Part shown: one piece after another, positions 45,269 to 53,873 of the stretch | Layout of the letters: every line of letters starts with the position of its first letter | Position numbering within the stretch: position 1 is the stretch's first letter | Assembly (NCBI RefSeq): GCF_018614035.1 | Contig: NZ_JAGGPA010000001.1 | Coordinates: 216,351-280,350 of the forward strand | Direction: 5' to 3' | Source: Streptomyces sp. ISL-96 | Lineage (GTDB): Bacteria > Actinomycetota > Actinomycetes > Streptomycetales > Streptomycetaceae | DNA: 64,000 bases | Translations under genes and position numbers: made by a program | The notes under the pieces: generated by a model | What the model was told of the DNA's origin: nothing | What the model saw: only the letters and a program-made list of their open reading frames with translations | Database searches by the model: none

Positions 45269-46573
45269 GTGCTCACCACCGCACACCACGCGGACGTCGT
45301 CATAGTGGGGGCCGGGGTCGCCGGACTCTCCGCCGCCCATCAGCTCACCAGCGCCGGAGTAACAGTCGGCGTCCTGGAGGCAGCCCCTTACGTGGGCGGC
45401 AGGATGGCCACCGAGGAGGTCGACGGTTTCCGCCTCGACCGCATCGGCCAGGTCCTCAGCACCGCGTATCCGGAACTGCTCCGCACACCGGGCCTCAAAG
45501 GCCTCCCGCTGCGCACGTTCTCGCCCGGCGTCCTGGTGCACAGTGAGGGCCGCCGCTACCGCGCGGGAGAGGCCGGGAGCGCCCGGGGCGCGCTCAGCGC
45601 CGCGCGCGCCCTGGCGGGCACCTCGCGACCGCCGTTCGGCGGCGCGCTCGACCAGGCCCGCCTCGGTGCGGCGCTCGGACGGTTCGCGGCCACACCCGTG
45701 CACCGGCTGATGACCCGCCCCGAACGGCCCGCCGCCGAAGCCCTGTCCGGACGCGGACTGCCACCCCGTACGGTCAACGGTTTCCTGCGCCCGCTGCTCT
45801 CGGCACTGCTCAGCGACCCGGAGCTCACCACCTCCAGCCGGTGCGCCGATCTCGCGCTGCGCGGCTTCGCCCGCGGCAGGCTGTGCGTGCCCGAGGGCGG
45901 GGCCTCCGCGCTGCCGGAGCTGCTGGCGGCCACGCTGCCGCCAGGAACGGTGCGTACAGGTGTACGGGTGACCGGCGCTTCGACCACGTCGGTCACCACC
46001 GAGGACCACGGCACGTTCGGCTGCCGCTCCCTTCTGCTGGCCACCGGGGCCCGCGCCGCCGCCGGACTACTGCCGGGCCTGCGGGTGCCGCCCTTCCACC
46101 GGGTGACGGTCTTTCACCACGCCGCGCCCACGTCCCCGCTCGCGGACCCCGCCCTGCTGCTGGACGCCGACCGGAGCGGCCCCGTCTCGCACACGGCCGT
46201 ACTCAGCGAGGTCGACCCGTCGCGCGCGCCGCACGGCCGGTCGCTGATCTCGTCCACGGTCCTGGGCACACCCCCGCAGGACCCCGACCGCGCGGTACGC
46301 GCCCACCTGGCCAGGCTGTACGGCGTATCCACCGCCGACTGGGAGCTCCTCGCGGTCCACCACGACAGGGAGGCGGTCCCGGCGATGCCGGCGCCGCACG
46401 ACCTGCGCCGCCCCGTACGACTCCTGGCCGGGCTGTACGTGTGCGGCGACCACCGCGAGACGAGCACGGTCCAGGGCGCGCTCCACTCGGGCCGCCGGGC
46501 CGCGCACGAGATCCTCCTCGACTTCGGCATCCAGCCGGGTTACGCGGCGGGGGCCCTGCGCGAGGCGGCCTGA
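45269..46573 (+). CDS. FAD-dependent oxidoreductase, phytoene-desaturase/amine-oxidase-like
   Basis: 434 residues from GTG 45269 with GGGGAGGGG. N-terminal dinucleotide fold VVIVGAGVAGLSAAHQL with the acidic residue in GVLEAAPYVGGRM; C-terminal FAD motif GLYVCGDHRETSTVQGALHSG. Soluble. Conserved near lipB in Streptomyces. Substrate unknown; similarity to protoporphyrinogen oxidase and carotenoid desaturases is at fold level only. Confidence 0.88.
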   Translation: MLTTAHHADVVIVGAGVAGLSAAHQLTSAGVTVGVLEAAPYVGGRMATEEVDGFRLDRIGQVLSTAYPELLRTPGLKGLPLRTFSPGVLVHSEGRRYRAGEAGSARGALSAARALAGTSRPPFGGALDQARLGAALGRFAATPVHRLMTRPERPAAEALSGRGLPPRTVNGFLRPLLSALLSDPELTTSSRCADLALRGFARGRLCVPEGGASALPELLAATLPPGTVRTGVRVTGASTTSVTTEDHGTFGCRSLLLATGARAAAGLLPGLRVPPFHRVTVFHHAAPTSPLADPALLLDADRSGPVSHTAVLSEVDPSRAPHGRSLISSTVLGTPPQDPDRAVRAHLARLYGVSTADWELLAVHHDREAVPAMPAPHDLRRPVRLLAGLYVCGDHRETSTVQGALHSGRRAAHEILLDFGIQPGYAAGALREAA

Positions 46574-46586
46574 ACGCTGGGCGCGG

Positions 46587-46790
46587 GGCCCCGAACTGGG
46601 GCGCTGCCCCAGACCCCGGTCCTCAAACGCCGGAGGGGCTGGGTGGTGCCGGGCAGGGTCTGGATGCTGCTGCCGAATCCAGCCCGTCCGGCGTTTGAGG
46701 ACACGCCCGGAGGGCGTCCGGGGGGCTGGGGGCTTGCCCCCAGTTTCGGGAAGGGGCGGGTAGGGGAAAGCGCCGCAGGCAACCCGCACC
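46587..46790. repeat. Pair of inverted interspersed GC-rich repeats
   Basis: The first copy carries CTGGGGCGCTGCCCCAGACC and CCTCAAACGCCGG (46621-46633); the second, inverted, carries CCGGCGTTTGAGG (46688-46700), then CTTGCCCCCAGTTTCGGGAA and GGGCGGGTAGGGGAAAG. The arms could form a long stem. It fills the gap between two convergent genes and probably ends both transcripts. Confidence 0.78.
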
Positions 46791-46813
46791 CAACCCGCAT
46801 CGCACCCCCACCG

Positions 46814-48271
46814 TCACCCCAACGCCGCAACCCGTTCCCGGTAGTTCCGTACAGCAGCGGCGTCCCGATACGGCTCCAGCCGCTTCTCGAAATCCCGTAC
46901 ATACTCCAGCGCCCGGGCCGACCGCATCTCCGTAGCCTGCTGCGCCGACTCCGCCCCCAGCGCGCACGCCTGGTCCAGTTCCCCCAGCCCCAGCCGCGCC
47001 GTCGCCAGCACCACCCGGCAGAACAGCCGGCTCCGCGCATAGCCCGGCGCCCGCAGCTGGAGCGACCGCTCCGCGTGCTGCGCCGCCGCGCGGTACTGCT
47101 GGAGGTCCCGGTGGCAGTGGCCGAACTCGTCCGCCAGCTGCGCCTGGTCGAAGAACCGCGCCCAGTGCGGCAGTTCGTCCCCCGGCCGCGCCGACTCCAT
47201 CGCCCGCTCCGCCCGTACGAGCGAGGCCGTGCACGCCCGGACTTCCCCCAGCACCCCGTGCGCACGCGCCTCCGCCGAGTGCAGCAGCGCCTGCACGACG
47301 GCCGGGGCCGCGCTCCCCACGCCCTGCTGCGCCACCCGCGCCAGCTGCACCGCCTCCCGCCCGTGACCGAGGTACACCGCCTGACGGCTCATGGTGACCA
47401 GGACGTACGAGCCGTACGGGCGGTCGCCCGCCGCCTGCGCGAGCCGCAGCGCCTGGACGAAGTACCGCTGGGCGAGGCCGTGCGCCGCGATGTCGTACGA
47501 CGTCCAGCCCGCCAGCCGGGTCAGATCGGCGGCGGCCGCGAAGAGCCGCCGCCCCGTCGCCTCCCCGTACGTACCGCGCAGCATCGGCTCCGTCTCGTGC
47601 TCCAGATAGCGCACCAGCGCCTGCCGGGCGTGCCCGCCGCCGTACGCGTCGTCCAGCGTCCGGAACAGCTCGCCGACCGAGCGCAGCGCCGCGATGTCGC
47701 CCGCGGAGACGCGCTGCCCGGGGCCGCGGTCGGTCTGGCCGGTCTGCCGCTGCCGGGGCACGGCGGGAGCGCGGCCCTGCGCAGGCACCCGCGCACCGTT
47801 CACCGGCAGCGGATCACCTCGGGCGACCCGGTCGTCCGCGCGTCCGATCAGCCAGTCCCGGCTCGGGACGACCAGACCGGCCGGGGTGAACGCGATCTTG
47901 CGCAGTTCGGCGTGGCTTCCCGAGTCCTTGCGCCACAGCCCGCTGACGATGTCGACGGCCTCTTCGGGGGTGGCCGCGAATTCCAGCCCCGCGTAGACCG
48001 GCGCACAGGCGTCGAGCCCCAGGTCCTGGGCGGACAGGCGACGCCCGAGGCGCCGGGTGAAGACCTCGGCGATCAGCGCGGGGGTGGTGCCGCGCGGCTG
48101 CTGGCCGCGCAGCCACCGGGTCACCGACGTCTTGTCGTACCGGAGATCGAGGCCGTGTTCCAGGCCGAGCTGGTCCACCCGTCGGGCAAGGCCCGCGTTG
48201 GAGAATCCCGCTTCCGCGATGAGCGCGGCGAGCTGGCGGTTGGGGGTGCGCTGCGGGGGTCGTTCCGTCAT
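46814..48271 (-). CDS. Large HTH regulator with helical repeats (NsdA-like Streptomyces family)
   Basis: 485 residues from ATG 48271, with GGAGACC upstream. The N-terminal DNA-binding-like region contains NRQLAALIAEAGFSNAGLAR and KTSVTRWLRGQQPRGTTPAL; the rest is helical with TPR-like units (ARAERAMESARPGDE region, AAQHAERSLQL, ARLGLGELDQA). This matches Streptomyces regulators such as NsdA that influence development and antibiotic production; equivalence is not claimed. Divergent from lipB. Confidence 0.85.
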   Translation of the reverse strand: MTERPPQRTPNRQLAALIAEAGFSNAGLARRVDQLGLEHGLDLRYDKTSVTRWLRGQQPRGTTPALIAEVFTRRLGRRLSAQDLGLDACAPVYAGLEFAATPEEAVDIVSGLWRKDSGSHAELRKIAFTPAGLVVPSRDWLIGRADDRVARGDPLPVNGARVPAQGRAPAVPRQRQTGQTDRGPGQRVSAGDIAALRSVGELFRTLDDAYGGGHARQALVRYLEHETEPMLRGTYGEATGRRLFAAAADLTRLAGWTSYDIAAHGLAQRYFVQALRLAQAAGDRPYGSYVLVTMSRQAVYLGHGREAVQLARVAQQGVGSAAPAVVQALLHSAEARAHGVLGEVRACTASLVRAERAMESARPGDELPHWARFFDQAQLADEFGHCHRDLQQYRAAAQHAERSLQLRAPGYARSRLFCRVVLATARLGLGELDQACALGAESAQQATEMRSARALEYVRDFEKRLEPYRDAAAVRNYRERVAALG

Positions 48272-48514
48272 CAGCTGTGCGGTCTCCTGCCTTCTGGGCG
48301 CCGGGCAGCAGCCCTCATGGAACGGCGCGAATTTAGCGACATGTGCCATCCGTCCCGGCCCCTTCGGCCCACATTCATCCGATCGTGTGAGGATTCGTGG
48401 GAACGCTGACGAACACTGACGAAAACGACCTGGCCGGTGACCGGATTGGCCGCGGCCGTACAGTGGCTGAGGCGCACGAAACGTGCCCGGTGTTCGTTCA
48501 AGGGAGGCGTTGCC

Positions 48515-49324
48515 GTGAGTGAGCTGCGGTTTGTCCGACTGGGGTTCGGGGCGGAAGCCGTCGAGTACCAGGAGGCCTGGCAGAAGCAGCGTGAGGTGCA
48601 CGCGGCACGGTTCGCGGACGAGGTCCCGGACACCTGCCTGCTCCTTGAGCACCCGCCGGTTTACACGGCCGGGCGGCGTACGCAGGACAGCGAGCGCCCG
48701 CTGGACGGCACCCCCGTGGTGGACGTGGACCGCGGTGGCAAGATCACCTGGCACGGTCCCGGCCAGCTCGTCGGCTACCCGATCATGAAGCTGCCGCGCC
48801 CGGTCGACGTGGTGGCGCACGTACGCCGCCTCGAGGACGCCCTGATCCTGACCTGCGCCGACTTCGGGGTGGAGACGAGCCGGGTCGAGGGCCGCAGCGG
48901 TGTCTGGGTGCTGGGCGACCCGGTGGAGCAGCGCCCGTCGGTTTCGGCCGGCGGCCTGTCCCTGGACTTGAACCTGGACTCCCGGCTCGAGGACGAGGAG
49001 TTCGACCCGAGGATGAATGGTCCCGAGTACGCCCCGTCCAACGCGGGCCAGCGCCGCGAGGACCGCAAGCTCGCCGCCATCGGCATCCGCGTCGCCAAGG
49101 GCGTCACGATGCACGGCTTCGCGCTGAACGTGAACCCGGACAACACCTGGTTCGACCGGATCGTGCCGTGTGGCATCCGCGACGCGGGCGTCGCCTCACT
49201 CGCGGGCGAGCTGGGCCGTGACGTCACCATCGACGAGGTGCTGCCGGTCATCGAGAAACACCTGCGGGACGTACTGGAGAACGCGGATCTGGCCCCTCGC
49301 CCCGTCGAGACGGCCACCGTCTAG
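48515..49324 (+). CDS. lipB: Octanoyltransferase LipB
   Basis: 269 residues from GTG 48515 with GGGAGG. It moves octanoyl from acyl carrier protein to lipoyl domains. Motifs: [40 protein letters not shown] with the catalytic Lys, TMHGFALNV, and catalytic Cys219 in IVPCGI. It is longer than the E. coli enzyme (213) because of an inserted acidic loop at about 140-185. Acts upstream of LipA for the E2 encoded at 32803. Confidence 0.96.
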   Translation: MSELRFVRLGFGAEAVEYQEAWQKQREVHAARFADEVPDTCLLLEHPPVYTAGRRTQDSERPLDGTPVVDVDRGGKITWHGPGQLVGYPIMKLPRPVDVVAHVRRLEDALILTCADFGVETSRVEGRSGVWVLGDPVEQRPSVSAGGLSLDLNLDSRLEDEEFDPRMNGPEYAPSNAGQRREDRKLAAIGIRVAKGVTMHGFALNVNPDNTWFDRIVPCGIRDAGVASLAGELGRDVTIDEVLPVIEKHLRDVLENADLAPRPVETATV

Positions 49325-49446
49325 CGGGCCGTCCAGCGCCCGGGGAATGCGGACCGCTGGCCATAGGTTGGCGAGACGTAATCCCCATACAAATATCGGG
49401 CGTACCCTGGTGGGCGCCGAAGAATCGAAGTCGTAGGGAGCCGGAC

Positions 49447-50412
49447 GTGTCCGCAGTCGCACCCGACGGACGCAAGATGCTGCGCCTGGAGGTCCGGAAC
49501 AGCCAGACCCCCATCGAGCGCAAGCCCGAGTGGATCAAGACCCGGGCGAAGATGGGCCCCGAGTACACCAAGATGCAGGCGCTCGTGAAGAGCGAAGGAC
49601 TGCACACCGTGTGCCAGGAGGCCGGCTGTCCGAACATCTACGAATGCTGGGAGGACCGCGAGGCCACCTTCCTCATCGGCGGTGACCAGTGCACCCGGCG
49701 CTGTGACTTCTGCCAGATCGACACCGGCAAGCCCGCCGCGCTCGACCTGGACGAGCCGCGCCGCGTGGGTGAGTCCGTCGTCACGATGGACCTGAACTAC
49801 GCCACCATCACGGGCGTCGCACGCGACGACCTGGAGGACGGCGGCGCCTGGCTGTACGCCGAGACCGTGCGCCAGATCCACGGGATGACCGCGGAGCGCG
49901 AGGCCGGCCGTACGAAGGTCGAGCTCCTCATCCCCGACTTCAACGCGGTTCCCGAGCAGCTGGCCGAGGTCTTCTCGTCCCGCCCGGAGGTGCTGGCGCA
50001 CAACGTCGAGACGGTGCCGCGCATCTTCAAGCGCATCCGCCCCGGCTTCCGCTACGAGCGCTCGCTGGAAGTGATCACGCGCGCCCGCGAGGCCGGCCTG
50101 GTCACCAAGTCGAACCTCATCCTCGGCATGGGCGAGGAGCGCGAAGAGGTCAGCCAGGCGCTCCAAGACCTGTACGACGCGGGTTGCGAGCTCATCACGA
50201 TCACGCAGTACCTGCGGCCCTCGCCGCGCCACCACCCGGTCGAGCGCTGGGTGAAGCCGCACGAGTTCGTGGAGCTTCAGAAGGAGGCCGACGAGATCGG
50301 CTACTCCGGTGTGATGTCCGGGCCGCTGGTCCGTTCGTCGTACCGCGCGGGCCGGCTGTTCGGCCAGGCGATGGAGCGGCGCGAGCAGCTGGCGGCCACG
50401 CCGGCTGTGTGA
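49447..50412 (+). CDS. lipA: Lipoyl synthase LipA (radical SAM)
   Basis: 321 residues from GTG 49447 preceded by GGGAG. Auxiliary cluster cysteines Cys56, Cys61 and Cys67, radical-SAM cysteines Cys82, Cys86 and Cys89 (CTRRCDFC), and the C-terminal RSSYRAG whose Ser ligates the auxiliary cluster. Inserts two sulfurs into octanoyl-E2. Follows lipB by 122 bases; a strong terminator follows. Confidence 0.97.
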   Translation: MSAVAPDGRKMLRLEVRNSQTPIERKPEWIKTRAKMGPEYTKMQALVKSEGLHTVCQEAGCPNIYECWEDREATFLIGGDQCTRRCDFCQIDTGKPAALDLDEPRRVGESVVTMDLNYATITGVARDDLEDGGAWLYAETVRQIHGMTAEREAGRTKVELLIPDFNAVPEQLAEVFSSRPEVLAHNVETVPRIFKRIRPGFRYERSLEVITRAREAGLVTKSNLILGMGEEREEVSQALQDLYDAGCELITITQYLRPSPRHHPVERWVKPHEFVELQKEADEIGYSGVMSGPLVRSSYRAGRLFGQAMERREQLAATPAV

Positions 50413-50427
50413 ACCTGAGCACAAGCA

Positions 50428-50443
50428 ATTACTGGCCAGTAAT
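50428..50443. promoter_or_regulatory. 16-bp perfect palindrome downstream of lipA
   Basis: ATTACTGGCCAGTAAT, an AT-rich perfect dyad in GC-rich surroundings, 16 bases after the lipA stop and before the terminator. Could be an operator or mRNA 3'-end element; no regulator identified. Confidence 0.4.
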
Positions 50444-50453
50444 GGCCGGGACG

Positions 50454-50502
50454 ACGCGGCCCGTACAGTCCCCGCAGGTGAGGGGGACCGTACGGGCCGC
50501 GT
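50454..50502 (+). terminator. Terminator after lipA
   Basis: A 20-bp stem with one mismatch: left arm 50454-50473 starting ACGCGGCCCGTAC, right arm 50483-50502 ending GTACGGGCCGCGT, with a 9-base loop. Confidence 0.8.
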
Positions 50503-50664
50503 CGGTGTGGGCCCGGGATTCAGCCGTACGTGTTAAGGGTTCATGGGTGTTTGACCGCCAGGTCATGCGCTGGTAACACCAATCAGTGACCCTAGGTTTA
50601 CGCACAGCTGCACACAGCAGTCGCTGTCGTTCCCGAGTCACCGCCCCGAGGAGGGACCCACACC

Positions 50665-50874
50665 ATGCAGGCCGCCCCCGTCCGCGCTCACGCCATCCCG
50701 TCCGTCACCGACGCTCTGCGCGCCGTCGAGTCCCTGCTCATGGGCGGCGGACAGCGCACCGCACGCCGCAACGCCTGGACATCGGTGCTCGAAGACCGGC
50801 GCAGGGCCAAGGACCGGGTCGAGGCTCAGTACGTACTGGAGGCCGTGGCCGACCGGGCTTCCCAGGCAACGTAA
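50665..50874 (+). CDS. Small conserved Streptomyces protein, unknown function
   Basis: 69 residues from ATG 50665 with GAGGAGGG. Helical, basic in the second half (TARRNAWTSVLEDRRRAKDR), no membrane segment. Found at this place between lipA and the DUF4191 gene in Streptomyces. No function known. The next gene starts 11 bases after its stop. Confidence 0.85.
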   Translation: MQAAPVRAHAIPSVTDALRAVESLLMGGGQRTARRNAWTSVLEDRRRAKDRVEAQYVLEAVADRASQAT

Positions 50875-50884
50875 ACTTCACAGC

Positions 50885-51586
50885 ATGGCGAGGAAGGAAC
50901 GCGCAGACAACGCGGACACTGCGAACCCCGGGCGACTCAAGCAGATTGCCCTGACCTACAAGATGACCCGGCGGGCCGACTCCAAGATCGGTCTCGTTCT
51001 CGCGGGCGTGGGCATCGTCACGTTCGGTGTCTTCCTCGGGATCGGCTTCTTGATCGATCACCCGGTCTATCTGGGCATTCTGGGCTTCCTGCTGGCCTTC
51101 CTCGCGATGGCGATCGTCTTCGGACGCCGCGCCGAGCGGGCGGCCTTCGGGCAGATGGAGGGACAGCCGGGCGCTGCGGCCTCCGTACTGCAGAACGTCG
51201 GGCGCGGCTGGTCGACGACCCCCGCGGTGGCGATGAACCGTAACCAGGACGTCGTACACCGGGCGGTCGGCAAGGCCGGCATCGTTCTGGTGGCCGAGGG
51301 CAACCCGAACCGGCTGAAGAGCCTGCTGGCGGCCGAGAAGAAGAGGATGGCGCGCATCGTGGTGGACGTACCGGTCCACGACATCATCATCGGCAACGAC
51401 GAGGGTCAGGTGCCGCTGAAGAAGCTGCGCACCACGATGCTCAAGCTGCCGCGCGTCCTCCAGGGCCCCCAGGTGACGACGACCAACGACCGGCTGCGCG
51501 CCATGGGCGACCTGATGTCGAACATGCCCCTCCCGAAGGGGCCGATGCCCAAGGGCGGGAAGATGCCGCGCGGAAAGATGCGCTGA
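50885..51586 (+). CDS. DUF4191 membrane protein
   Basis: 233 residues. Two adjacent membrane helices at about 38-78 (VLAGVGIVTFGVFLGIGFLI, GILGFLLAFLAMAIVFG) and a soluble C-terminal domain with VVLVAEGNPNRLKSLLAAEK-like segments, ending in a basic Met/Pro/Lys-rich tail. Conserved next to lipA in actinobacteria, where it is sometimes called a lipoate-linked membrane protein; role unproven. Confidence 0.88.
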   Translation: MARKERADNADTANPGRLKQIALTYKMTRRADSKIGLVLAGVGIVTFGVFLGIGFLIDHPVYLGILGFLLAFLAMAIVFGRRAERAAFGQMEGQPGAAASVLQNVGRGWSTTPAVAMNRNQDVVHRAVGKAGIVLVAEGNPNRLKSLLAAEKKRMARIVVDVPVHDIIIGNDEGQVPLKKLRTTMLKLPRVLQGPQVTTTNDRLRAMGDLMSNMPLPKGPMPKGGKMPRGKMR

Positions 51587-51598
51587 CGACACACTTCA

Positions 51599-51636
51599 AA
51601 GGGCGGCCCGGAACCGAGAGGTTCCGGGCCGCCCTT
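51599..51636. terminator. Bidirectional terminator between DUF4191 and RDD genes
   Basis: A perfect 17-bp stem (51599-51615 with 51620-51636) and a GAGA tetraloop, starting AAGGGCGGCCCGG. It serves two convergent genes. Confidence 0.88.
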
Positions 51637-51665
51637 CTGTCGTTTCCGCTCTGTCGTTCGTACGA

Positions 51666-52133
51666 TCAGATCCTGACCTGGACGGCGCGTGCGAGGCGGT
51701 CGTGCAGGCCGCGGCCGTCGCGGTCCCAAACCAGGGCCGGGATGGCGAGGCACAGCAGCACGCTGCGAACGAGGACGCGGAAGAGGCCGAGGCGGTCGCC
51801 GTTCTCCGCGACGACCCGCAGGCCGAGGAGGCGCTTGCCGGGCGTCGAGCCGATGGTGCCGACGGTGAGCACGCTCAGTACGAGCAGAACGCCCAGCGCC
51901 CAGTTTCCGGACGCCTGCCAGTTACCGCCGGTGAGGAGCCCGTATGCGATCAGCATGCACAGGGCCCAGTCGACGAAGAGGGCGCCGAAGCGCCGGCCGA
52001 GCGGGGCGATGGCGCCCGGCCCCTGCTCCGGCAGTCCGAGCCGCTCACCGCGGTACCCGGTGTCGGCACCCATCTGCTTGGCGGCTTCGCCCGGCCCGGA
52101 GAGCCACGATCCGATTGCTTGCCTGTTGTCCAC
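51666..52133 (-). CDS. RDD-family membrane protein
   Basis: 155 residues from GTG 52133. The RDD domain contains [33 protein letters not shown] and [13 protein letters not shown], three membrane helices. Members are of uncertain function (some give salt tolerance). Conserved upstream and antisense of glnA in Streptomyces. Confidence 0.92.
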   Translation of the reverse strand: MDNRQAIGSWLSGPGEAAKQMGADTGYRGERLGLPEQGPGAIAPLGRRFGALFVDWALCMLIAYGLLTGGNWQASGNWALGVLLVLSVLTVGTIGSTPGKRLLGLRVVAENGDRLGLFRVLVRSVLLCLAIPALVWDRDGRGLHDRLARAVQVRI

Positions 52134-52217
52134 CCGTACAAGGTACTGCGACCGCTTTCGTACCCTGGAGGTCGGGCCCCTTCGCCGCCGGTCCGGAGCC
52201 GGTGGGAGCCGGTCCGG

Positions 52218-52255
52218 TTAACTTGCGCGAAACAAATGGGTCATGCTTGAGAAAT
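52218..52255 (+). promoter_or_regulatory. GlnR box upstream of glnA
   Basis: Four 5-mers with exact 6-base spacers: TTAAC (52218-52222), GAAAC (52229-52233), GTCAT (52240-52244) and GAAAT (52251-52255). This fits the published actinobacterial GlnR consensus gTnAc-n6-GaAAc repeated twice, 97 bases before the glnA start. Confidence 0.75.
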
Positions 52256-52351
52256 CCGGTCTGCCTATGGTCGGGTCCAGCGTGTGCCACCGCACTGGCC
52301 GCACGGAGAGCTGCAACCCCATCCCCACCGGGTGGGAGTAGGAGGAGTTGG

Positions 52352-53761
52352 ATGTTCCAGAACGCCGACGACGCGAAGAAGTTCATCGCCGACGAAGACG
52401 TCAAGTTCGTCGACGTCCGGTTCTGCGACCTGCCCGGAGTGATGCAGCACTTCACGATCCCGGCCGCGGCGTTCGACCCGAACGAGGAGCTGGCCTTCGA
52501 CGGATCGTCGATCCGCGGCTTCCAGGCCATCCACGAGTCCGACATGGCGCTCCGCGCGGACCTGTCGACCGCCCGTGTTGACGCTTTCCGCAAGGACAAG
52601 ACGGTCAACATCAACTTCTTCATCCACGACCCGATCACGGGCGAGCAGTACAGCCGTGACCCGCGGAACGTGGCGAAGAAGGCCGAGGCGTACCTGGCGT
52701 CCACCGGCATCGCCGACACGGCGTACTTCGGCCCCGAGGCCGAGTTCTACGTGTTCGACAACGTGCGCTTCCAGACCTCCGCGAACGAGTCCTTCTACCA
52801 CATCGACTCCGAGGCCGGCGCCTGGAACACCGGTGCGGTCGAGAACAACCGCGGTTACAAGGTCCGCTACAAGGGTGGCTACTTCCCCACCCCGCCGGTC
52901 GACCACTTCGCCGACCTGCGTGCCGAGATCTCCATGGAGCTGGACCGCAACGGCCTCCAGGTCGAGCGCCAGCACCACGAGGTCGGCACGGCCGGCCAGG
53001 CGGAGATCAACTACAAGTTCAACACGCTGCTCGCCGCGGCCGACGACCTGATGCTCTTCAAGTACGTCGTGAAGAACGTCGCCTGGCGCAACGGCAAGAC
53101 CGCGACCTTCATGCCGAAGCCGATCTTCGGTGACAACGGCTCGGGCATGCACGTCCACCAGTCCCTGTGGTCGGGCGGCAACCCGCTGTTCTACGACGAG
53201 CAGGGTTACGCCGGCCTGTCGGACATGGCCCGCTACTACATCGGCGGCATCCTCAAGCACGCCCCGTCGCTCCTGGCCTTCACGAACCCGACGGTGAACT
53301 CGTACCACCGCCTGGTGCCCGGCTTCGAGGCCCCGGTCAACATGGTGTACTCGCAGCGCAACCGCTCGGCTGCGATGCGTATCCCGATCACGGGCTCGAA
53401 CCCGAAGGCCAAGCGCGTCGAGTTCCGCGCCCCGGACCCGTCCTCGAACCCGTACCTCGCGTTCTCGGCGCTCCTGATGGCGGGCCTGGACGGCGTAAAG
53501 AACAAGATCGAGCCGGCCGAGCCGATCGACAAGGACCTGTACGAGCTGGCTCCGGAGGAGCACGCGAACGTCCAGCAGGTCCCGACCTCGCTCCCGGCCG
53601 TCCTCGACGCCCTCGAGGCGGACCACGACTACCTGCTGGCCGGCGGTGTCTTCACCCCCGACCTGATCGAGACGTGGATCGACTACAAGCGCGTGAACGA
53701 GATCGCCCCGATCCAGCTCCGCCCGCACCCGCACGAGTTCGAGCTGTACTTCGACATCTAG
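52352..53761 (+). CDS. glnA: Glutamine synthetase type I (GlnA)
   Basis: 469 residues from ATG 52352 behind AGGAGGAG. Dodecameric ATP-dependent ammonium assimilation. Signatures: [34 protein letters not shown], and DLYELAPEE, the adenylylation-site region with its Tyr, so it should be controlled by GlnE. A GlnR box lies upstream. Length and motifs place it with the main actinobacterial GSI. A 7-bp hairpin (53766-53783) follows the stop. Confidence 0.97.
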   Translation: MFQNADDAKKFIADEDVKFVDVRFCDLPGVMQHFTIPAAAFDPNEELAFDGSSIRGFQAIHESDMALRADLSTARVDAFRKDKTVNINFFIHDPITGEQYSRDPRNVAKKAEAYLASTGIADTAYFGPEAEFYVFDNVRFQTSANESFYHIDSEAGAWNTGAVENNRGYKVRYKGGYFPTPPVDHFADLRAEISMELDRNGLQVERQHHEVGTAGQAEINYKFNTLLAAADDLMLFKYVVKNVAWRNGKTATFMPKPIFGDNGSGMHVHQSLWSGGNPLFYDEQGYAGLSDMARYYIGGILKHAPSLLAFTNPTVNSYHRLVPGFEAPVNMVYSQRNRSAAMRIPITGSNPKAKRVEFRAPDPSSNPYLAFSALLMAGLDGVKNKIEPAEPIDKDLYELAPEEHANVQQVPTSLPAVLDALEADHDYLLAGGVFTPDLIETWIDYKRVNEIAPIQLRPHPHEFELYFDI

Positions 53762-53765
53762 CCGA

Positions 53766-53783
53766 CAGGCCGTCGCCGGCCTG
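53766..53783 (+). terminator. Weak hairpin after glnA
   Basis: CAGGCCG (53766-53772) and CGGCCTG (53777-53783) with a TCGC loop, 5 bases after the stop; no T-run. Confidence 0.4.
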
Positions 53784-53873
53784 GCACACACGATCATGGC
53801 GAGCCGTCACCTGCACCTCACGGAGCAGGGGGCGGCTCGTCGTCGTTCACGCCGCAGGCGGTCGTACCCCGGG

